Counted from the first letter of the stretch, positions 25,832 to 38,360 are shown. The stretch: 64,000 nucleotides of DNA from JACVRM01 sp963817375 (GCA_963817375.1 CAWFOB010000005.1:310001-374000), one strand, 5' to 3'. The notes: generated by a model not told the origin, from the letters alone. Made by a program: numbers and translations.

Positions 25832-26180
25832 GAATCCTGATCAGGTGTCAGGATGGCAGCCCCACCATCCGACGGCCCCGGTACCACATCGGGATCGCTC
25901 CCTCCCTCAAGGCCGTCGCCGTGCTCGCCGCGCTGGCGCTCGTGCCGGCCGCGGCGGCCGGCAGCGGCCCGCCGGGCACGGTCAGGATGAGCGGCGGCGA
26001 GGCGCGCGAGATCGCCTGGCGGTTCGCGCAGGACTGGGCCGACCTCCTCGACGGCAGCGCGCTCGTCCGCGGCTGCGACAGGACCGCGGCGAACCGGGCC
26101 ATCTGCCGCTTCCACGTCTCGGGGCCGACGACGTGCGAGGTGCACCGGCTGATCGTGTGGAAGTCGGCGCCGCACACGTA

Positions 26181-28176
<1,996 letters not shown>

Positions 28177-28232
28177 GGGCTCTCGACGGTACCCACGGGG
28201 GGCCGCTGTGGACGGATCGGCGCTGAACAGGC

Positions 28233-28997
28233 TCAGCGCTTGCGCGCGCGCCAGATCTCCTCGGCCGGCCACTGCGCCGCCCATGCCGGCGTGAAGAGGT
28301 TGTGCCGGCTCGGCTGCGCCCCGGGGTCGCCCTGCAGCTCCACCAGGTCCTCGACCTCGAAGCCACTCGCATGGAAGAGCGCGATCCAGTCGCCGTAGCC
28401 GAGGTGGAAGTCGACCGAGTCGTCGTCCGGCCACTCGAAGCGGTGCATGCCGAAGTACGGCCGCTGGAAGCCGGTGCCGGCGGGCAGGTCGGCCTCGAGC
28501 TCGGGCATGCAGAGGAAGAGCAGCGTCCCGTTCACGAGCAGGACGATGTGGCCGCCCGGGCGCAGGACGCGCGCCGCCTCCGGGATCCAGACGTACGGGT
28601 CGGCCCAGATGCTCGCGCCGTACTCGGAGACGACGAGGTCGAACGACTCATCGGCGAACGGGAGCGCCTCGGCGCTGCCATGCACGAGCGGGAACTCGAG
28701 CCCGAACTCCTGCTGGAAGCGGCGCGCGGTCGCGAGCTGCTCCTCGGAGACGTCGATGCCGGTCACGCGGGCGCCGCGGCGCGCGAGCAGGGCGGACACG
28801 TAGGCCGTGCCGCAGCCCGCCTCGAGGACGTCGCACCCCTCGAGCTCCGGCAGCACGCGCGCCTCGGTCTCCGGAACGCTCGTGATCCCCCACGTGATCG
28901 TGTCGTCCGCCCAGTGCCGGCGCCCGGCCTCGACGTACTCCGCCGCCCAGACATTCCACTCGGCGCGGTTGCGCGCGGCGTGCTCGCTCAGCTCCAC
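28233..28997 (-). CDS. class I SAM-dependent methyltransferase (copy 1)
   Basis: A 254-residue Rossmann methyltransferase: SAM motif I VLEAGCGTAYVSALLA, VTGIDVSEEQLATAR, VHGSAEALPFADESFDLVVS and AARVLRPGGHIVLLV. Tail WAAQWPAEEIWRARK matches the tail of the adjacent copy (RQWPMEQIWAVRK). GTG 28997 overlaps the neighbour's stop by about 10 bp; the frame runs on upstream but without family likeness. Substrate unknown; small-molecule type. Confidence 0.85.
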   Translation of the reverse strand: MELSEHAARNRAEWNVWAAEYVEAGRRHWADDTITWGITSVPETEARVLPELEGCDVLEAGCGTAYVSALLARRGARVTGIDVSEEQLATARRFQQEFGLEFPLVHGSAEALPFADESFDLVVSEYGASIWADPYVWIPEAARVLRPGGHIVLLVNGTLLFLCMPELEADLPAGTGFQRPYFGMHRFEWPDDDSVDFHLGYGDWIALFHASGFEVEDLVELQGDPGAQPSRHNLFTPAWAAQWPAEEIWRARKR

Positions 28998-29752
28998 TTC
29001 CGCACCGCCCAGATCTGCTCCATCGGCCACTGCCGCGCCCACCGGGTCTGCGCCTCGTCCCGATACGTCGAGACGGCCCCTTCGGGCGGCTGCACCTCGT
29101 GGAGGCGCTCGACCGTGAGCCCGTGCGCACGGAAGAGCCGGATCCAGCCGCCCTGCGTGCGCGTGAAGGCGACCGGCTCGTCCGGCTCGTCCTCCCACTC
29201 GATCCGCCCGAGCCCGAAGTAGGGCCGGTGCAGCTCGGCGTCGATCACCTCTTCGCGGTCGCGCCAGCAGAGCTGCGAGAGCGGCGTCGTGTGCGAGAAG
29301 GCGAGCAGGCCGCCGGGCCGGAGCAGCCGCGCGACCTCGGGGACGGTGATGTCCGGGTCCTGGAACGTCATCGCGCCGTGGTCGCAGAAGACGACGTCGA
29401 AGCTCGCGTCCGCGAACGGCGCCTCGCCGGCGCTCGCGTGCACGAGCGGGAAGTCGACGCCCGCCTCGCCGAGCAGCCCGCGCGCATGCTCGAGCTGGCG
29501 CGCGGAGTTGTCCATGCCGACCGGCCGCGCGCCCTGACGGGCGAGGAGAATCGACCACTGGGCCGCGCCGCAGCCGTACTCGAGCACGTCCAGTCCGGAG
29601 ACGTCGCCCAGGATGAGCAGCTCGCGCTCCGGGATCTGCCACATGCCCCAGCGCGGCTCGGACCGGCCGAGCATCTCGCGATGCCGTTCCTGGTACTCGT
29701 CGGAGAGCGCGTCCCAGCGCGCGCGGTTCGTCTGCGCGTCAGGCTGCGTCAT
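28988..29752 (-). CDS. class I SAM-dependent methyltransferase (copy 2)
   Basis: A 254-residue paralogue of the next gene: N-terminal RARWDALSDEYQERH, SAM motif VLEYGCGAAQWSILLA, GMDNSARQLEHARG, HASAGEAPFADASFDVVFCD and ARLLRPGGLLAFSH. Same length and same C-terminal QW-x3-IWA-RK signature as copy 1, so the pair arose by tandem duplication. Its start overlaps ndk by 14 bp. Substrate unknown. Confidence 0.85.
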   Translation of the reverse strand: MTQPDAQTNRARWDALSDEYQERHREMLGRSEPRWGMWQIPERELLILGDVSGLDVLEYGCGAAQWSILLARQGARPVGMDNSARQLEHARGLLGEAGVDFPLVHASAGEAPFADASFDVVFCDHGAMTFQDPDITVPEVARLLRPGGLLAFSHTTPLSQLCWRDREEVIDAELHRPYFGLGRIEWEDEPDEPVAFTRTQGGWIRLFRAHGLTVERLHEVQPPEGAVSTYRDEAQTRWARQWPMEQIWAVRKWS

Positions 29753-30155
29753 CGCCGAACCACAAGGCCACCTCGCGCTGCGCAGACTCGGGCGAGTCCG
29801 ACCCGTGCACGAGGTTGTCCGGCATCGAGAGCGCGAGGTCGCCGCGGATCGTGCCCGGCGCGGCGGCGGCCGGGTTGGTGCCGCCCATCGTCGTGCGCAC
29901 GACGGCGATGGCGCCCTCGCCCTCGAGCACGAGCGCGAGCGTCGGCGACGAGGTGATGAACTCGACGAGCTCGCCGAAGAACGGCTTCTCGGCGTGCTCG
30001 GCGTAGTGCTCGCGCGCGAGCGCGTCGTCGACCTGCACGAGCCTTGCGGCGCGAATCGTGAGCCCGCGCGCCTCGAAGCGCGCGAGGATCTCGCCGGCGA
30101 GGCGACGCTGCATCGCGTCCGGCTTGATCAGGACGAGGGTGCGTTCCGCAGCCAT
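29739..30155 (-). CDS. ndk: nucleoside diphosphate kinase
   Basis: A 138-residue NDK that balances NTP pools through a phospho-histidine. TLVLIKPDAMQRRLAGEIL, ARLVQVDDALAREHYAEH, TTMGGTNPAAAAPGTIRGDL and the active-site NLVHGSDSPESA with His117 are all present; length is typical. Stop overlaps the following methyltransferase start. Confidence 0.97.
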   Translation of the reverse strand: MAAERTLVLIKPDAMQRRLAGEILARFEARGLTIRAARLVQVDDALAREHYAEHAEKPFFGELVEFITSSPTLALVLEGEGAIAVVRTTMGGTNPAAAAPGTIRGDLALSMPDNLVHGSDSPESAQREVALWFGDDAA

Positions 30156-30167
30156 GAGGGCGAGACT

Positions 30168-30722
30168 CTACTGCTGCGATTCGGACGCGCGCCGCCGCCG
30201 CCGTGCGGTGGTCGTCGTCGGCGCGAACTCGATCGGCGCCGGTGTCGCGACGGCCGTCTCGCAGTACGGGCAGATCTGCCAGAGCGGCTCGAGCGGCTGC
30301 TTGCAGCTCACGCACGCCTGCTTCAGCTTGGTCGTGCAGACCGGGCAGAGGAGGAAGCTCTCCTTGACGGCGGCGCGGCAGACCGGGCAATGCAGGTCGG
30401 ACTCGGCGAGCCGCTCCTCCATCGCCTTCATCTCGAGCTCGCGCTCGCGCACTTCCTCGAGGTACTCGGGCGGCCGGAAGAGCATGTAGACGAACGCGCC
30501 GATGAACGGCAGCGCCAGGCCGAGCACGGTCGCCATGGCGACGAGCCACGGGTCCTCGATGCGGCGGCGCGCGTCCTTGAAGACCCAGTAGGCGACCGCC
30601 AGCCAGAAGACGACGACGAAGAACAGCGAGAGGTTGCGCACGAGCAGCCACGTGCCCGAGTTGAAGAAGTCCCGGACTCCGGAGAAGACGCTGTCGTTCT
30701 GGGCTGCGACGAGGGCGAGCAA
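30168..30722 (-). CDS. membrane protein with double zinc ribbon
   Basis: A 184-residue protein: two membrane helices (NLSLFFVVVFWLAVAYWVFK; WLVAMATVLGLALPFIGAFV), a charged helix (EEVRERELEMKAMEERLAE), then four C-x2-C knuckles in pairs (CPVCRA, CPVCTTK, CVSCKQ, CPYCET) forming two zinc ribbons on the cytosolic side, and a basic tail RRRRRASESQQ. Conserved between ndk and folC-type genes in related genomes as far as I recall; function unknown. Confidence 0.75.
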   Translation of the reverse strand: MLALVAAQNDSVFSGVRDFFNSGTWLLVRNLSLFFVVVFWLAVAYWVFKDARRRIEDPWLVAMATVLGLALPFIGAFVYMLFRPPEYLEEVRERELEMKAMEERLAESDLHCPVCRAAVKESFLLCPVCTTKLKQACVSCKQPLEPLWQICPYCETAVATPAPIEFAPTTTTARRRRRASESQQ

Positions 30723-30736
30723 CGAACCTCCGGGGA

Positions 30737-30850
30737 TTAGAGCAGCAACTGCCCGACGAGGTAGCCGGCGGCGAACGCGAGCCCGACGATCGCGAGCACC
30801 GCGACCACCGCGAACACGAAGACGCTCAGCCTCTCTGCGAGCGGCCTCAT
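30737..30850 (-). CDS. 37-residue single-span membrane peptide
   Basis: MRPLAERLSVFVFAVVAVLA followed by IVGLAFAAGYLVGQLLL: a short basic head and one long hydrophobic helix with G/A-rich faces. It starts 10 nt after the folC stop (30861) on the same strand, so it is probably translated by coupling. No clear Shine-Dalgarno of its own. No known family. Confidence 0.5.
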   Translation of the reverse strand: MRPLAERLSVFVFAVVAVLAIVGLAFAAGYLVGQLLL

Positions 30851-30860
30851 GCTACGCGGT

Positions 30861-31964
30861 CTATGCGACGGCATCGAGATCGGCGAGAAGGTACAGCGAG
30901 CCGGTGACGAGGACCATCCCCTCGGGGCCGGCGAGCTCGCGCGCGCGGGCGAGCGCGGCGGCCGGGTCGGCGACCGATTCAACCTGTTCGAAGTAGGCGC
31001 CGGCGCGGGCGGCCAGCTCCGGTGGGGCGAGGGCGCGGCCGCTCGTGGAGGCCGTCGCGACGAGCGTGCGGCCGAGCGGGGCGAGCTCGCGCAGGACGCC
31101 GTCGACGTCCTTCTCCGCGACCAGTGAGACGACGAGAACGGCGTCGATCGGGCCAATGGAGCGCGCGAGGTGCGCGGCGCCGGCGGGGTTGTGGGCGCCG
31201 TCGCGCAGCTCGCGGTGCGACCGCTGCTCGTAGCGTCCGGGAAGCCCCTCCTCATCCCGGAGACGGTCTTTCCCGACGGTGCGGCGAAGAAACGCGGACG
31301 CGGCTGCAGCCGCGAGCTCGACGTCGGGAGCGAGCCGCTCGCCGAGAGCCGGGGCGATGACCACCGAGGCGGCGCCGCCGGTGCGCGCCGTCTCCTCCCA
31401 TTCGGGCTCGCCCAGCACGACGGTCGCGCCCGGCCGCACGACGGCGAGCTTCTCGGCGGCGATCGCCTCGCGGGTAGAGCCGAGCACCTCCGTGTGGTCG
31501 AGCGAGACGTTCGTGAGCACGACGACGGGCGCTTCGAGCACGTTCGTCGCGTCGAGCCGGCCGCCGAGCCCGGCCTCGACGACGGCCACGTCGACGGCGG
31601 CTTGGGCGAAAGCGGCGAGCGCAGCGGCCGTGACCGTCTCGAACTGCGTCGCTCCCGTTCGCTGGGCGGCGGCGCGGACGTGGCCGACGGCCGCCTCGAA
31701 GTCGGCGTCGGCGCCGTCCACCTGGATCCGCTCGCTCCAGCCGCGCACGTGCGGGGAGGTGTACGCACCGGTGCGCAGCCCCTCGCCGCGCAGCAGCGCC
31801 GCGGTCGCCCTCGTCGTGGTCGACTTGCCGTTCGTCCCGACGACGTGAATCGCGGGGTAGGCGCGCTCCGGGTGGCCGAGCTCGTCGAGCAGCGCGTGCA
31901 TGCGTCCCAGCCCGAACTCCTCGGGCCACGGCGAGAGCGACTCGATCCAGTGCGTATTGGTCAG
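30861..31964 (-). CDS. folC: folylpolyglutamate / dihydrofolate synthase
   Basis: About 367 residues; ligates glutamate to (dihydro)folate. ATP loop IHVVGTNGKSTTTRATAALL, RTGAYTSPHVRGWSERIQVD, VVEAGLGGRLDATNV, LTNVSLDHTEVLGST and DGAHNPAGAAHLA. The conserved start THWIESLSPWPEEFGLGRM requires initiation upstream of ATG 31901. The only candidate is CTG 31964-31962, overlapping the valS TGA as CTGA, because the frame has no ATG/GTG/TTG close by. A CTG start is therefore proposed. Confidence 0.9.
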   Translation of the reverse strand: MTNTHWIESLSPWPEEFGLGRMHALLDELGHPERAYPAIHVVGTNGKSTTTRATAALLRGEGLRTGAYTSPHVRGWSERIQVDGADADFEAAVGHVRAAAQRTGATQFETVTAAALAAFAQAAVDVAVVEAGLGGRLDATNVLEAPVVVLTNVSLDHTEVLGSTREAIAAEKLAVVRPGATVVLGEPEWEETARTGGAASVVIAPALGERLAPDVELAAAAASAFLRRTVGKDRLRDEEGLPGRYEQRSHRELRDGAHNPAGAAHLARSIGPIDAVLVVSLVAEKDVDGVLRELAPLGRTLVATASTSGRALAPPELAARAGAYFEQVESVADPAAALARARELAGPEGMVLVTGSLYLLADLDAVA

Positions 31965-34378
31965 GCGGCGCCTTCGAGCGCCTCGAGCTCGCGGCGGTAG
32001 CGCTCGAGCTTCTCGCGCTCGGCATCCACCACGTCGGCGGGCGCCCGCTCGACGAAGCGCGCGTTGGCGAGCATCTTCTCGGCGCGCTCGATCTCGCCGC
32101 GGAGCCGCTCGATCTCCGCCGCCGCGTTGCCGTTCGCGCGCTGCCGCTCCGGCCGGACGACTGCGTCGAAGATGCGCCGCTCGTCGTCGGAAAGCTCGAC
32201 GAGGACGCCGCTCCGGCGGAAGATCGCAGCCGCCTCCTGGACGCGGTCGAGCGCGCGCGCCTGGCGTGAATAGGAATCGTCGCGAGCGGGCCACGGCGCC
32301 ACGATCAGCCGCGTCTCGCGCGCGGGCAGCTGCGTCCAGATCTGCTCGGTCACGTGCGGCATGACCGGGTGCAGCAGCTTCAGCAGCCACTCGAGCGCCG
32401 CGTAGGCGGTCGCGCGGGCATCGTCCTCGCCCAGCCGCGGCTTGATCGCCTCCGCGTACCAGTCGCAGAACTCGTCGAAGGTGACGTGGTAGAGCGTGTC
32501 GACGACCTCGGCGAAGTCGAAGCGCCCGAGCGCGTCCTCGATCGATCCCTGCGCGGCGTCGAGGCGGCCGAGGATCCAGCGCTCCTCGAGCGAGCTCGGC
32601 CTGAGCGCGGGCGCCGTGTCGCCTGCGTTCGTGACGATGAGCCGCGCGACGTTCCAGAGCTTGTTCGCGAGCTTGCGGCCCTCCTCGACGGCGCCGTACG
32701 AGAAGCGCACGTCCTGGGTGGACGACATCTTCAGGAGGCCGTAGCGCACGGCGTCGGCTCCGTGCTCGGCGATCACGTCGAGCGGGTCGATGCCGGTGCC
32801 GAGGCTCTTCGACATGCGCCGGCCGTCGGGCGCGAGCACGGTCGAGTGGATGACCACGTCGGTGAACGGGATGTCGCCCTGGAGCTCGAGCCCGCTGAAG
32901 ATCATCCGGTTCTCCCAGAGGCGGATGATCTCGCGCGCGGTCGTCTGGAGGTCGCCCGGGTAGAAGTGCTCGAGGTCGGGCGTCTGCTCGGGCCAGCCGA
33001 GCGTCGCGAACGGCCACAGCGCCGACGAGAACCAGGTGTCGAGCACGTCGGTCTCCTGGATCAGCTCCGTCGAGCCGCACTCGGCGCAGGCGTCCGGGGC
33101 CGTCTCCGCGCAGGTGAGGTGGCCGTCCGGGCAGTACCAGATCGGGATCTGATGCCCCCACCAGATCTGCCGCGAGATGTTCCAGTCGGGCGCGGTCTCG
33201 AGCGAGAGCAGGGCGAAGTCGTGCTGCGAATCCGGGTGGTAGACGACCTTGCGGTCGCGGAGCACCTGGATCGCCGGCTTCTTCAGCTCCTCCATCGAGC
33301 ACCACCACTGGAGCGAGATCAGCGGCTCGATCCGCGACTCGCAGCGCTCGCAGAGCGCGACCGAGTGGCGGTAGTGCTCGCGCGAGACGAGCAGGTCGCG
33401 CTCGCGCGCCCAGTCGAGGATCCGCTGCGCGGCCTCCTCCTGCGTCAGCCCGTCGAGCTCGCCGGCGTGCGCGTTCATGCGCCCGTCGGGGCCGATCACG
33501 GACGGCTCGGGCAGCCCGTGGTCGCGGCCGATGGCGAAGTCGGTCGGGTCGTGGCCGGGCGTGATCTTCAGCGCGCCGGTGCCAAACTCGGGCTCGACGC
33601 GCTCGTCGGCGATGATCGGCACCCGCCGCTCGACGAAGGGGACGATCGCCTCCTTGCCGACCAGGTCCTTGTAGCGCTCGTCGTCCGGATGGACGGCGAC
33701 GGCGACGTCCGCGAGGATCGTCGCGGGCCGGACGGTGGCGATTGCGATTGCGCCGCTGCCGTCCGCGAGCGGGTACTTGATCGTCGTCAGCGCGTCGTCG
33801 ACGTCGGCGTGGATCAGCTCGAGGTCGGACAGCGACGTGTGGTGGAACGGGCACCAGTTGATGATCCGGTTGTCCCGGTAGATCCAGCCCTTCTCGTACA
33901 GGTGCACGAAGAAGCGGATCACCGCCCGCGAGTACTCGGGGTCCATCGTGAAGCGCTCGCGGCGGTAGTCGAGCGAGGCGCCGATGCGCCGGAACTGGGT
34001 CATGATCTTGCCGCCGTACTCGTGGAGCCACTCCCAGACGAGCGCCACGAACGCCTCGCGGCCCATCTCCTGCCGCGTCGGCCGGCCCTCGCGGGCGAGG
34101 AACTTCTCGACCGCCGCCTGCGTCGAGATGCCGGCGTGGTCGTAGCCGGGCTGGAAGAGCACGTTGTAGCCCTGCATGCGCTTCATCCGGCACATCACGT
34201 CGCCCATGGCGAGCTGGAGCGCGTGGCCGATGTGCAGCTCGCCGGTCACGTTGGGCGGCGGGTGCGCGTCGACGTACGGGGTGCGCGTCGGGTCGACATC
34301 GGCGGCGTAGAGGCCCTCGGATTCCCAGGTCTCCTGCCAGCGCTGCTCGACGCCGTCGGGCGTGTAGAGCGTGTCCAT
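31961..34378 (-). CDS. valS: valyl-tRNA synthetase
   Basis: An 805-residue class Ia synthetase. HIGH motif PPPNVTGELHIGHALQ (about 40-55), the editing CP1 domain (VRPATILADVAVAVHPDD, GTGALKITPGHDPTDF), zinc-ribbon-like CPDGHLTCAETAPDACAECG given in part, KMSKS motif GRRMSKSLGTG, anticodon domain, and a C-terminal coiled coil (RLRGEIERAEKMLANARF). Translationally coupled to folC, a common valS-folC pairing. Confidence 0.96.
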   Translation of the reverse strand: MDTLYTPDGVEQRWQETWESEGLYAADVDPTRTPYVDAHPPPNVTGELHIGHALQLAMGDVMCRMKRMQGYNVLFQPGYDHAGISTQAAVEKFLAREGRPTRQEMGREAFVALVWEWLHEYGGKIMTQFRRIGASLDYRRERFTMDPEYSRAVIRFFVHLYEKGWIYRDNRIINWCPFHHTSLSDLELIHADVDDALTTIKYPLADGSGAIAIATVRPATILADVAVAVHPDDERYKDLVGKEAIVPFVERRVPIIADERVEPEFGTGALKITPGHDPTDFAIGRDHGLPEPSVIGPDGRMNAHAGELDGLTQEEAAQRILDWARERDLLVSREHYRHSVALCERCESRIEPLISLQWWCSMEELKKPAIQVLRDRKVVYHPDSQHDFALLSLETAPDWNISRQIWWGHQIPIWYCPDGHLTCAETAPDACAECGSTELIQETDVLDTWFSSALWPFATLGWPEQTPDLEHFYPGDLQTTAREIIRLWENRMIFSGLELQGDIPFTDVVIHSTVLAPDGRRMSKSLGTGIDPLDVIAEHGADAVRYGLLKMSSTQDVRFSYGAVEEGRKLANKLWNVARLIVTNAGDTAPALRPSSLEERWILGRLDAAQGSIEDALGRFDFAEVVDTLYHVTFDEFCDWYAEAIKPRLGEDDARATAYAALEWLLKLLHPVMPHVTEQIWTQLPARETRLIVAPWPARDDSYSRQARALDRVQEAAAIFRRSGVLVELSDDERRIFDAVVRPERQRANGNAAAEIERLRGEIERAEKMLANARFVERAPADVVDAEREKLERYRRELEALEGAA

Positions 34379-34470
34379 GGTTGACGGATCCTAGTTCCGG
34401 CGCCGGGCCTGCCCGACCCGTGCGACACGGCTCGCGGCGCACCGGGCACCGCAATGCCGTAGCGTGGTGC

Positions 34471-34497
34471 GGGCCGCCTCGTGCGGCGAGGCGGCCC
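34471..34497. terminator. perfect hairpin between clpX and valS
   Basis: GGGCCGCCTCG (34471-34481), 5-nt loop, CGAGGCGGCCC (34487-34497), 50 nt beyond the clpX stop. No T-tract. The rest of the 168-bp gap (34379-34546) holds the valS promoter region and a direct repeat GGCGGCCCGCTCC. Confidence 0.55.
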
Positions 34498-34546
34498 GCT
34501 CCGCGTCGTTCAGGTAGGCGGCCCGCTCCTTGACGCCGTCAGGCTG

Positions 34547-35818
<1,272 letters not shown>

Positions 35819-35852
35819 CGACTCTCCTTCTACCTCGATTGACCGTGTGCGG

Positions 35853-36458
35853 CTAGGCCGGGCGCCCGTCGCGGTGAGTGACGACCACGTCGATGATGCC
35901 GTAATCCTTGGCCTCTTGCGCCGTCATGAAGTAGTCGCGGTCGGTGTCGCGACCGACCTTCTCCAGATCCTGGCCCGTGTGGTCGGCGAGGATCTCCTCC
36001 AGCCGGCGCTTCAGGCTGAGCGTCTCGCGGGCGCGGATCTCGATGTCCGTCGCCTGCCCGCCCATACCGCCCGGCGACCACACCTGGTGGATGAGGATCT
36101 TCGCGTTCGGCAGCGCCATGCGCTTGCCGTTCGCCCCGGCGGCCAGCAGCACCGCGCCCATCGACATGGCGATGCCGACGCAGGTCGTCTGCACGTCCGG
36201 CTTGATGAACTGGATCGTGTCGTAGATCGCGAGCCCGGAGTACACGTCCCCGCCCGGCGAGTTGATGTAGAGAAAGATGTCCTTGTCCGGGTCCTCCGAC
36301 TCGAGGTGGAGGAGCTGGGCGACGATCAGGTTGGCGATCTGGTCGTCGATCGGCGTGCCGAGCATGATGATCCGCTCGTTCAGCAGCCGGGAGTAGATGT
36401 CGAAGGCCCGCTCGCCGCGGGAGGTCTGCTCGATGACCATGGGAATCATTGGGCTCAT
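35853..36458 (-). CDS. clpP: ATP-dependent Clp protease proteolytic subunit
   Basis: A 201-residue serine protease: Ser99 in GIAMSMGAVLLAAG, His124 in KILIHQ, and the Asp-containing DTDRDYFM near 173. ATG 36458 is chosen because AAGGAG lies 6 nt upstream and MSPMIPMVIEQTSRGERAFD is the normal start; the frame opens to 36527. It overlaps the trigger factor stop as ATGA. Confidence 0.97.
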   Translation of the reverse strand: MSPMIPMVIEQTSRGERAFDIYSRLLNERIIMLGTPIDDQIANLIVAQLLHLESEDPDKDIFLYINSPGGDVYSGLAIYDTIQFIKPDVQTTCVGIAMSMGAVLLAAGANGKRMALPNAKILIHQVWSPGGMGGQATDIEIRARETLSLKRRLEEILADHTGQDLEKVGRDTDRDYFMTAQEAKDYGIIDVVVTHRDGRPA

Positions 36459-37807
36459 GCTGGCTCCTTGCTGCCGGGGGTCCACAATTTCGTAGGGGTC
36501 TCTGGAGTTTCCTTCTCGGGTGTCCAAAGCTTGTCGCGGGCCGCCGCCAGCTCGACAGGGATTCGCGTTACCTCGGTGACAATCCTGTCGAGCGCGTTCC
36601 GGAGACGCAGATCGCTCCGCAGGCTCTCCCAGCGGCCGGTCTCCCGCAGCTGGCGGATGACCTCGTCGACGTCCTCGCTCTCCTCCGCGGCCTGCTCGCG
36701 GACGATGCTCTCGATCTCGCCGTCGGAGACCTCCAGGTCCATCTTCTCGGCGGCCGCGTCGAGCACGAGCTCGCGCGCGAGCGCCTGGCGGGCCTCGGCG
36801 CGGAGCTGCTCGGTGAGCTGCTCCGGCGTCTGGCCGGTGATCTGGAAGTAGACCTCGGGGTTGATGCCGCGACGCTCGAGCGAGTGCGCCAGACCGTGCC
36901 AGAGCTCGGAGGCGCGCGCGTCGACGAGGCGCTGGGCGACCTCGACGTTCGACGCCTCGACGAGCGCGTCGACCGCCGCCTCGCGGAAGCGGACGTCCAG
37001 CTCGTCCTGGAGCTGCTCGCGCAGTCGGCCCTCGATGTCGGCGCGCAGCTCCTCGAGCGTGTCGAACTCGCTCGCAGCGCGCGCCAGCTCGTCGTCTATC
37101 GGCGGCAGCACCGGCTCTTTCACGTCCTTCAGCAGCACCTCGACGTCGCGGGTCGTCTCGTCGGCGAGCTCGTAGCTGACGGCCTTCGTCTCGCCGGCGC
37201 TCATGCCGCCGAGCACCGCCTCGATCTCCTCGACGAGCTTGTTCGCGCCGAGCTCGACGACGACGTCGCGCTGCGCCTCGCCCGAGGGAGCGACGACGTC
37301 GATCACGACCGTGTCACCCGCGCGGGCGGGCCGGCCATCGACGGGCACCAGCTCGGCGACCGAGCGCTGCAGGTCCTCGAGCTCCCGCTCGATCAGTTCC
37401 TCGGGCACGTCCGGCTCCGCAAAGGGGACCTCGAGCTGTGTCCAGTCCGCGACCTCGGGCGCCGGCTGCACTTCCACCGTGGCGGTGAACATCCAGTCGC
37501 CGTCCGCGGAGGCGGGCAGGTCGTAGCCGTACTCGGGCGGCTCGACGGGACGGATACGCGCGCCGGCGGCGGCGTTGCGGAACCAGCCGCCGATGTGGCT
37601 CTCGACCGCCTCGGCGTAGAGCCGGTCGCGACCGATCCGGTTCACGAGGACCGGCATGGGGACGTGCCCCTTCCGGAAGCCCGGGACCTTCACCGATCCC
37701 GCGAGATCCTCTGCTGCGTGGTCGACCGCGTGCCGCACGTCGTGGCCCGGAACCTCGACGCTCAGGCGGACGCGGTTACCGTCGAGCTGCTCGACTTCCG
37801 TGTTCAC
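36455..37807 (-). CDS. tig: trigger factor
   Basis: A 450-residue ribosome-bound chaperone. N-domain with the ribosome signature VPGFRKGHVPMPVL, an FKBP-type PPIase middle domain (AGDTVVIDVVAPSGEA, LGANKLVEEIEAVLGGMSAGE), and a C-terminal helical cradle. The tail carries a duplicated KLWTP motif (DKLWTPEK, TKLWTPGS). First gene of the tig-clpP-clpX operon. Confidence 0.95.
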   Translation of the reverse strand: MNTEVEQLDGNRVRLSVEVPGHDVRHAVDHAAEDLAGSVKVPGFRKGHVPMPVLVNRIGRDRLYAEAVESHIGGWFRNAAAGARIRPVEPPEYGYDLPASADGDWMFTATVEVQPAPEVADWTQLEVPFAEPDVPEELIERELEDLQRSVAELVPVDGRPARAGDTVVIDVVAPSGEAQRDVVVELGANKLVEEIEAVLGGMSAGETKAVSYELADETTRDVEVLLKDVKEPVLPPIDDELARAASEFDTLEELRADIEGRLREQLQDELDVRFREAAVDALVEASNVEVAQRLVDARASELWHGLAHSLERRGINPEVYFQITGQTPEQLTEQLRAEARQALARELVLDAAAEKMDLEVSDGEIESIVREQAAEESEDVDEVIRQLRETGRWESLRSDLRLRNALDRIVTEVTRIPVELAAARDKLWTPEKETPETPTKLWTPGSKEPA

Positions 37808-37856
37808 TCGACCATTGAACCAGACAGTGAGCGGCCTACCGAATCGGTCTGACCGA

Positions 37857-37940
37857 TGCGGGCGGAGGGATTCGAACCCTCAAGCTCTTTCGAGCACCGG
37901 CCCCTAAAACCGGCGTGTTTTCCAGTTTCACCACACCCGC
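37857..37940 (-). tRNA. tRNA-Leu (anticodon TAG)
   Basis: An 84-nt class II tRNA: acceptor GCGGGTG/CGCCCGC, anticodon stem CCGGT/GCCGG with loop TTTAGGG (TAG), long variable arm (GCTCGAAAGAGC), T-arm GAGGG TTCGAAT CCCTC. Discriminator A; CCA not encoded. Confidence 0.93.
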
Positions 37941-37995
37941 GCACCCTCAGGATACGGCGCGTTTGGCTCGGCGAGCCTGCGGGGACGACGCCGGC

Positions 37996-38201
37996 ATGGA
38001 CGCCGACGAGATCCGCGCGAGCCCCGAAAGCCAGCACGAGCGCGCCTCACGCCGGACGAGCAGCGTGCCGAGCGCGAGCAGGAAAGCCGCGAGCAGCCGG
38101 TCACGAAGTACGACCTGCTGGCCGAGGAGACGGCCGAGGAATCCGAGCAGATGGCCGAGCGCATCGCGCAGCCGCTCGAGCCGCGCAACGACGGGGACTG
38201 A
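37996..38201 (+). CDS. possible small acidic protein (frameshifted)
   Basis: ATG 37996 opens MDADEIRASPESQHERAS; in a neighbouring frame the line continues RLTPDEQRAEREQESREQPV, TKYDLLAEETAEESEQMAER, IAQPLEPRNDGD and stops at 38201. The second half has the composition of a real charged helical protein and is followed 13 nt later by a perfect hairpin. One indel near 38055 would join them (about 68 residues). Otherwise the gap 37941-38360 holds nothing I recognise. Confidence 0.35.
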
Positions 38202-38213
38202 CCGGTCCAAGGT

Positions 38214-38246
38214 GGAACGACCCGTCTGCGGCACACGGGTCGTTCC
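38214..38246 (+). terminator. perfect 12-bp hairpin
   Basis: GGAACGACCCGT (38214-38225), 9-nt loop, ACGGGTCGTTCC (38235-38246), 13 nt after the stop at 38201. No T-tract follows. Supports a plus-strand transcript ending here. Confidence 0.6.
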
Positions 38247-38360
38247 CTGGGGGTGAGGGGAGCCCAGCCCATCGGGGGAGAGTTGCGGGCCAAGCTTCCG
38301 ACCCATTCATCGGGGCAGGCCCACGGTCGCCCAATCCCTCGACCGGGCTAGACTCGGCGC

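Noticed and set aside
37804..38037. Minus-strand open frame reading through tRNA-Leu
   Set aside because: Contains translated tRNA sequence (GETGKHAGFRGRCSKELEG) and no domain; not a protein.
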